DNA of 47,950 nucleotides from an uncultured Lachnobacterium sp. (GTDB lineage Bacteria > Bacillota > Clostridia > Lachnospirales > Lachnospiraceae). This document shows, piece after piece, positions 43,339-47,950 of this stretch. Within the stretch, counting starts at the first letter, position 1. Every line of letters starts with the position of its first letter. The stretch is from the NCBI GenBank assembly GCA_900543445.1, contig UQRC01000020.1, positions 1-47,950 of the forward strand, in the 5' to 3' direction. A program made the translations under genes and the position numbers. The notes under the pieces were generated by a model. The model ran no database searches. It was not told the DNA's origin and was given only the letters and a program-made list of their open reading frames with translations.

Positions 43339-44328
43339 TTACTTTGTAACCTTCTGCGCGGTAATATTGACCCACTCGCCCTGATGATTGATCTCAACAA
43401 CTTTCAGTCCTGCAGCTTCAATTGCTTCCTTAACCTCATTCTCCTTGAAATCAATGATTCCGGATGTAATAAAGTATCCGCCCTCTTTTAAGCGTGCCGG
43501 AATGACCGGAGCCATCGGAATAATAACATCTGCAAGAATGTTGGCAACAACGATCTCATATTCTTCTGTGCCAACCGTTTTCTGCAGATCTTCATCATCG
43601 ATCAGGTTACCGACATAAAATTTACCAAGATCAGGATCCAAATGGTTTACCTGCATATTGTCTCTGGTCGAAGTCATGCAGTCTGCATCAAGATCCGTTC
43701 CAACGACCTCTCTTGCACCGAGCTTTAATGCAACGATTGAAAGAATTCCGCTTCCACATCCCACATCAAGTACCTTCGGATGCTTCTCTGCCGGTGTATA
43801 GTCCTCATTGCCACGAATGTATTTGAGGAGCTGACGGATGCAAAGCTGCGTCGTCTCATGCTTTCCGGTTCCAAAAGAGATTCCCGGATCAATTTCGATC
43901 AGGAACTTGTCCTTATCCTCTTCTTTTAATTCTTCCCAGGTTGGCTTGATCAGAATATCTTCAATTGTAAATGAAGAAAAATATTTCTTCCAGTTATTGA
44001 TCCAGTCCAGATCTTCGGTCTCTGAAGAAGAAATCACTCCCGATCCGACCTCCACCATACTACGCAGATTTTCCAGTCCAGCCTTCACCCGTTTTAAAAT
44101 TTCAGTCTGATCACTTCCGTCCTCTTCAATATAGAAGCTGACATGACTGATTCCCTCATCCGGTGGGAGTTCCGGCAGAAAGTCAATAAACATATCTGCC
44201 TGATCCTCTTTGCTGAGCGGAATATTATCCTCAATCTCAATGCCCTCAATTCCAAGATCCATCAGCATGGAGCTCATATAATCTTCTGCTGCCGTTGTTG
44301 TCTCAATCGTATATTTCTTCCACTTCAT
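43339..44328 (-). CDS. prmA: Ribosomal protein L11 methyltransferase
   Basis: SAM-dependent methylation of L11. It has 329 residues. An N-terminal substrate domain (~1-100, with the acidic insert typical of Lachnospiraceae) is followed by DPGISFGTGKHETTQLCI, SAM motif VLDVGCGSGILSI, and the NPPY-like VVANILADVI. A GTG lies directly before the ATG; GGAGG is spaced eight bases from ATG 44328. The terminator at 44396 separates it from the small gene pair upstream. Confidence 0.96.
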   Translation of the reverse strand: MKWKKYTIETTTAAEDYMSSMLMDLGIEGIEIEDNIPLSKEDQADMFIDFLPELPPDEGISHVSFYIEEDGSDQTEILKRVKAGLENLRSMVEVGSGVISSSETEDLDWINNWKKYFSSFTIEDILIKPTWEELKEEDKDKFLIEIDPGISFGTGKHETTQLCIRQLLKYIRGNEDYTPAEKHPKVLDVGCGSGILSIVALKLGAREVVGTDLDADCMTSTRDNMQVNHLDPDLGKFYVGNLIDDEDLQKTVGTEEYEIVVANILADVIIPMAPVIPARLKEGGYFITSGIIDFKENEVKEAIEAAGLKVVEINHQGEWVNITAQKVTK

Positions 44329-44395
44329 CACTTATTCCTCCGTTTTATCATTTCACGTCGCTTTCGAATCCTCTCAAATAAATAGCCATACAGTG

Positions 44396-44420
44396 AAAAA
44401 GAAGGGTCTTACACCCTTCC
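44396..44420 (-). terminator. Terminator after the 73-residue gene
   Basis: GAAGGGT, five bases, ACCCTTC (perfect), then five T on the minus strand, 6 bases after the stop. Confidence 0.88.
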
Positions 44421-44425
44421 TTCAA

Positions 44426-44647
44426 TTAGTGGCGTTCTTTATGCAGGCGTTCAAATATTTCTTCCTCTGACATAACATGCTTCACTTCTGGTTCATTGTT
44501 CTGCATATCAAACATTTTCTGTTTCTTCACATATAGGGTATTGGTATCCCCCTTGTACTCCACATCCGAAATATCGTTTGTCGTTCTCTCCCGGTCATCA
44601 CCGTCAAACGCTTTCTGCAATCCCTCTATTAATGATTGTCTGTCCAT
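44426..44647 (-). CDS. Small hypothetical protein paired with the J-domain gene
   Basis: A 73-residue acidic-basic protein rich in Asp, Glu and Lys, with no membrane segment. It begins MDRQSLIEGLQKAFDGDDR and ends EEEIFERLHKERH. I do not recognise a family. The start at 44647 follows AGGAG seven bases away. It lies eight bases after the J-domain gene, followed by a terminator, so the two form a bicistronic unit between prmA and dnaJ; a partner role is plausible but unsupported. Confidence 0.75.
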   Translation of the reverse strand: MDRQSLIEGLQKAFDGDDRERTTNDISDVEYKGDTNTLYVKKQKMFDMQNNEPEVKHVMSEEEIFERLHKERH

Positions 44648-44655
44648 ATACTCTC

Positions 44656-45102
44656 CTATACTTTGTACACCGCACAAAGTTTATTATACTCACTGTTGAT
44701 CTCCTGAATCGTATCGGTATCCCCGTCCAGATTGTCAGGATGATAAATTTTGATCAAGTCCTTATAACGTTTCTTCAAAGACTGCTTACTTTCCACACCG
44801 GAAAAGAACATCTCGCCTTTTACAACATTGTTCTTCGGCACATTCTTTCTTGTTGCACCGGAACTAAAGAACTCAAAATCATGCACTCTCTGATAGAAGG
44901 CTTTCTGCTTCTGCACCTGTTCCTTCTCCGTTGCAAGCTTCACAAGTTCCTCTTCCAATATTTTAAACTTCATCTCAAACAGCTTCTGTTGCTGTTCCAG
45001 TCTGCGATCCTCGATCTCAACTCTCCGCGTAAACTCTCTGCGTTCCCGCTCAAGCGTGCGGCGTTGTTCTTCTAATGCTCTGCGTTCATTCTCAAGCGTC
45101 AT
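44656..45102 (-). CDS. Coiled-coil protein with a C-terminal J domain
   Basis: The protein has 148 residues. Residues 1-75 are a Glu/Arg/Gln-rich coiled coil (MTLENERRALEEQRRTLERE). Residues ~100-148 are a shortened J domain with intact HPD (LIKIYHPDN) between helices LKKRYKDL and IQEINSEYNKL. The J domain should activate a DnaK ATPase; the coiled coil may bind client or complex. The reading to 45156 is longer, but GGAGGAG seven bases before ATG 45102 decides. Unit with the 73-residue gene, next to dnaJ. Confidence 0.82.
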   Translation of the reverse strand: MTLENERRALEEQRRTLERERREFTRRVEIEDRRLEQQQKLFEMKFKILEEELVKLATEKEQVQKQKAFYQRVHDFEFFSSGATRKNVPKNNVVKGEMFFSGVESKQSLKKRYKDLIKIYHPDNLDGDTDTIQEINSEYNKLCAVYKV

Positions 45103-45158
45103 CCGCACACTCCTCCATCTCATACCACACAGCACCATCTGTACATTACTCATCACCT

Positions 45159-45256
45159 ATATCGTGTGTTTATTTTCTTCCGACACAAGATATAGATATA
45201 GACCTAGAACTTTCACTACTAGGCACATGATACAACATTTGATGGTATAAAGTAAA
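45159..45256 (-). promoter_or_regulatory. Promoter and palindromes upstream of the J-domain gene
   Basis: TTTACT (45256-45251), 18 bases, TATCAT (45232-45227). Downstream of the -10, CCTAG-N11-CTAGG (45223-45203) overlaps the predicted start, and ATATC-TGTGT pairs with ACACA-GATAT (45193-45159, one mismatch) in the leader. The rest of the gap 45103-45290 shows nothing further. Confidence 0.45.
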
Positions 45257-45290
45257 TAGTGAATTTGCATAAATGTAGATCCGAGAAACG

Positions 45291-45328
45291 AAAAATGAAC
45301 CTGCTGAAATTAATCCCAACAGGTTCTT
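45291..45328 (-). terminator. Terminator after dnaJ
   Basis: GAACCTG-TTG ... CAG-CAGGTTC (45326-45297) with a ~10-base loop, then ATTTTT on the minus strand, 4 bases after the dnaJ stop. Confidence 0.8.
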
Positions 45329-45332
45329 CCTT

Positions 45333-46505
45333 CTATAGATCATCGAGTGATTCTTTGATTTTATCCATAAAGCCTTTTTTCTTCTCTTTACCTGCGGTCG
45401 CTGCACCGCCCTCTTTCGTAAGAGAGCCTCCCGTCAGTTCGTCAAAGCGCTTGAGTGCATCCTTCGCCTCTTTGCTGAGTCCTGTCGGCGTATTCACGAT
45501 CAACGTTACATAATGATCCCCTCGTACCGCCTTATTTCTCAATGAAGGAACACCCTTGCCCTTCAGACGGATTCTCGTTCCACTCTGCGTTCCAGGTGCT
45601 ACGGTATAGATAATATCGCCGTCAACGGTCTTAATGCGAACATCTCCGCCGAGCGCTGCAATACCGAAACTGATCGAGGCATTCGAGAAAATATTCATAT
45701 CCTGACGCTCGAAAGCCGGATTTCTCGCTACGATCACCTCTACCAACAGATCGCCTCGCGGTCCTCCGTTAACTCCCGGTTCACCGTAATCACGGACACG
45801 GACGCACTGTCCGTTGTCAATACCCGCTGGAATCTCAACGGTCTTCTTAACTTTCTTTGCAATATAACCGGTTCCACGACAGTTCGTACATTTTTCTTTA
45901 ACGACCTTACCGCTTCCCTGGCAGTCCGGACAAGTCTGCACATTCTGCATCATACCAAACAGGGACTGCTGCGAATATACCACCTTACCTTTACCACCAC
46001 ACTTTGAACAGGTCTCCGGCGATGTACCCGGTTTTGCACCGGTTCCGTGGCAGGTAGAACACTCTTCCTTATAGGAAAATTCCAATTCCTTGGAGCATCC
46101 AAAGACAGCTTCCTCAAACGTAATTCGAACGCTCAGGCGCACATTGGCTCCCTTTGCCGGTCCGTTGCTCGGTCCTCTTCTGGATCCGCCTCCGAAGAAA
46201 TCGCCAAAAATATCACCGAAGATATCACCCATATCCATTCCGGAGAAATCGAAGCCACCGGCACCGCCTGCGCTTCCGTCAAAAGCTGCATGACCAAACT
46301 GATCATACTGACGTCTCTTGTCCGGATCGCTGAGCACCGCATAAGCTTCCTGCGCTTCCTTGAACTTTTCCTCGCACTCCTTATCCCCCGGGTGCATATC
46401 CGGATGATACTTCTTGGCGGTTGTACGGAACGCTTTCTTAATCTCAGCTTCCGTTGCGGTCTTAGGAATTCCTAATACCTCATAATAATCTCTTTTCTCT
46501 GCCAT
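45333..46505 (-). CDS. dnaJ: Chaperone DnaJ
   Basis: Type A Hsp40 co-chaperone of 390 residues. The J domain (~1-70) has KKYHPDMH; a Gly/Phe-rich linker (~75-115) contains [15 protein letters not shown]; four zinc-binding CxxCxGxG-type repeats ([33 protein letters not shown]-type CTNCRGTG) span about 150-215; the C-terminal client domain follows. It is in the dnaK-dnaJ series, 141 bases after dnaK, with a strong hairpin in between. AAGGG precedes the ATG. Confidence 0.97.
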   Translation of the reverse strand: MAEKRDYYEVLGIPKTATEAEIKKAFRTTAKKYHPDMHPGDKECEEKFKEAQEAYAVLSDPDKRRQYDQFGHAAFDGSAGGAGGFDFSGMDMGDIFGDIFGDFFGGGSRRGPSNGPAKGANVRLSVRITFEEAVFGCSKELEFSYKEECSTCHGTGAKPGTSPETCSKCGGKGKVVYSQQSLFGMMQNVQTCPDCQGSGKVVKEKCTNCRGTGYIAKKVKKTVEIPAGIDNGQCVRVRDYGEPGVNGGPRGDLLVEVIVARNPAFERQDMNIFSNASISFGIAALGGDVRIKTVDGDIIYTVAPGTQSGTRIRLKGKGVPSLRNKAVRGDHYVTLIVNTPTGLSKEAKDALKRFDELTGGSLTKEGGAATAGKEKKKGFMDKIKESLDDL

Positions 46506-46529
46506 AATCTTAAACCCTTATATCCGCAC

Positions 46530-46560
46530 ATAGGGTTTTCGGCAAAACCGAAAACCCCAT
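46530..46560 (-). other. Hairpin in the dnaK-dnaJ intergenic mRNA
   Basis: GGGTTTTCGG, five bases, CCGAAAACCC (perfect 10-base stem, 46557-46533; extended outward by A-T and G-T pairs) lies ~25 bases before the dnaJ ATG. No T-run follows on the minus strand, so it is probably a processing or partial-attenuation element. Confidence 0.7.
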
Positions 46561-46646
46561 ACACTTGTTATTTCATGTCACCAATCGAAGCCTGACGACC
46601 TACGCCTGCATCAACCGGCTTTCTGATTTCATGCCGTCTCTTTGGA

Positions 46647-47950
46647 TTAAACTTCTTTGAAGTCAGCGTCGATGACGTCGTCGTCAGCGCCCTGTGATGC
46701 ATCAGCACCAGCTGCTCCACCCATGTTGCTCATGTCAGGACCTGCACCGGCTGCTCCTGCTGCTCCCTGCGCTGCCTGAGCCTGCTCATACATCTTAGCA
46801 AATACCTTCTGTGCACTCTCTGTCAGTTTCTCCTGTGCTGCCTTAAGTTCAGCGACATCAGCCTCTGTCATCTGATCAGCTTCCGGATGTGCCTCAAGGA
46901 AAGACTTAACGGCTGCGATATCAGCCTCAACAGCAGACTTATCAGCTGCATCGATCTGCTCGCCAACCTGCTTTAAAGCATCCTCTGTCTGGAATACGAA
47001 GCTCTCTGCTTCATTTCTTGCATCGATTGCTTCTTTTCTCTTCTTATCCTGAGCCTCGAACTCAGCTGCTTCCTTGACAGCCTTATCGATCTCTTCATCG
47101 GACATATTAGAGCCGGCAGTAATTGTGATATGCTGCTCCTTACCTGTTCCAAGATCCTTAGCAGATACATTTACGATACCGTTGGCATCGATATCGAATG
47201 TAACCTCGATCTGTGGTACACCACGACGTGCTGGCGGAATACCATCCAGACGGAACTGTCCAAGTGACTTATTATCTCTTGCAAACTGTCTCTCGCCCTG
47301 TACAACGTTGATATCAACGGCTGTCTGGTTATCAGCTGCGGTAGAGAAGATCTGGCTCTTCTTAGTAGGAATGGTTGTATTTCTCTCAATCAGTCTTGTA
47401 GCAACACCACCCATTGTCTCGATAGAGAGTGAAAGTGGAGTTACATCAAGAAGTAAGATCTCGCCGGCACCGGCATCTCCTGCTAACTTACCACCCTGGA
47501 TAGAAGCACCGATTGCTACGCACTCATCCGGGTTCAATGACTTACTTGGCTCCTTGCCGGTAAGCTGTCTTACCTTATCCTGTACAGCCGGAATACGTGT
47601 AGAACCACCAACTAACAGAACCTGACCAAGATCTGCATTTGTAAGTCCGGCATCTCTCATAGCGTTCTGAACAGGGATTGCAGTTCTCTCTACAAGGTCA
47701 TGTGTCAACTCATCGAATTTTGCTCTTGTGAGGTTCATATCGAAATGCTTCGGTCCCTCAGCAGTAGCTGTGATGAATGGTAAGTTGATATTGGTCGTTG
47801 TTGCAGAAGAAAGTTCCTTCTTAGCCTTCTCAGCAGCTTCTTTTAATCTCTGTAAAGCCATCTTGTCGGTAGAAAGATCAACGCCCTCTGCCTTCTTGAA
47901 CTCATCGATCATCCACTGTGTGATCTTGTTATCAAAATCATCACCACCAA
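46647..47950 (-). CDS. dnaK: Chaperone DnaK, C-terminal part (cut by window edge)
   Basis: Hsp70 chaperone. About 434 codons are visible, open to the right edge; the ~190-residue N-terminus lies beyond. Visible are [30 protein letters not shown] as [28 protein letters not shown], the substrate-binding domain start [17 protein letters not shown], and the lid. The C-terminal tail is rich in Ala/Gly and ends [12 protein letters not shown], the classic DnaK end. It precedes dnaJ. Confidence 0.98.
   Translation of the reverse strand, partial: GGDDFDNKITQWMIDEFKKAEGVDLSTDKMALQRLKEAAEKAKKELSSATTTNINLPFITATAEGPKHFDMNLTRAKFDELTHDLVERTAIPVQNAMRDAGLTNADLGQVLLVGGSTRIPAVQDKVRQLTGKEPSKSLNPDECVAIGASIQGGKLAGDAGAGEILLLDVTPLSLSIETMGGVATRLIERNTTIPTKKSQIFSTAADNQTAVDINVVQGERQFARDNKSLGQFRLDGIPPARRGVPQIEVTFDIDANGIVNVSAKDLGTGKEQHITITAGSNMSDEEIDKAVKEAAEFEAQDKKRKEAIDARNEAESFVFQTEDALKQVGEQIDAADKSAVEADIAAVKSFLEAHPEADQMTEADVAELKAAQEKLTESAQKVFAKMYEQAQAAQGAAGAAGAGPDMSNMGGAAGADASQGADDDVIDADFKEV

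Noticed and set aside
47074..47625. 183-codon open frame on the plus strand
   Set aside because: It mirrors the highly conserved dnaK gene; such antisense frames are usual for dnaK codon use.

Overview
The window is chromosomal DNA of a low-to-mid-GC anaerobic Firmicute, most likely a motile gut Lachnospiraceae (Roseburia/Agathobacter/Coprococcus-like). The evidence is AGGAGG-type ribosome binding sites, RNase J instead of RNase E, an IreB-RuvX-DUF1292 cluster, two chemoreceptors, a large AraC-regulated glycan locus and the dnaK-dnaJ-prmA-rsmE order. The species is inferred from general resemblance only. Almost all genes are on the minus strand; aroC, the AraC-GH39 regulator and an HPr-like gene are the plus-strand exceptions. 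No gap between genes exceeds 300 bases. The longest are 42324-42586, 25755-25990 and 45103-45332, and each is described below. I see no tRNA, rRNA, CRISPR array or insertion sequence.

1-8.8 kb is housekeeping: ilvD (cut by the window edge) and leuB, yajC and tgt, a maltogenic-amylase-type GH13 enzyme with a MATE exporter, and divergent aroC.

8.8-30.2 kb is a sugar-use and behaviour region. A methyl-accepting chemotaxis protein is followed by a rhamnose catabolic operon: rhaB, a sugar isomerase of the AraA/FucI type in the place of rhaA, and rhaD. Upstream on the same strand is a long operon of ABC ATPase, permease, binding lipoprotein, second permease, GH3 enzyme, GH78-type enzyme, second chemoreceptor, and a cytosolic diguanylate cyclase with a LacI-type sugar-binding domain. 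It reads away from a divergent AraC regulator whose GH39-like domain has Gln where the catalytic acid should be, so the domain looks like a sugar sensor. This layout would link uptake, hydrolysis, chemotaxis and c-di-GMP signalling to one family of glycans, probably rhamnose-containing. A beta-phosphoglucomutase-type gene and a second AraC regulator follow. Two nearly identical 41-base terminator palindromes lie at 13.95 and 29.2 kb.

30.3-32.8 kb encodes a secreted protein with Ig-like domains. 33.0-43.3 kb is rich in RNA-modification genes: a U32 protein and TrmR (wobble uridine), RNase J, RuvX, IreB, MtaB, ThiI with its cysteine desulfurase, and RsmE. It also holds an HPr-like protein without the catalytic His, an MltG-like protein without its catalytic part, and an unexplained palindrome-rich, RNA-like element at 42373-42566. 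43.3-47.95 kb carries prmA, a small gene pair encoding a coiled-coil J-domain protein and a 73-residue protein, dnaJ, and the C-terminal part of dnaK.
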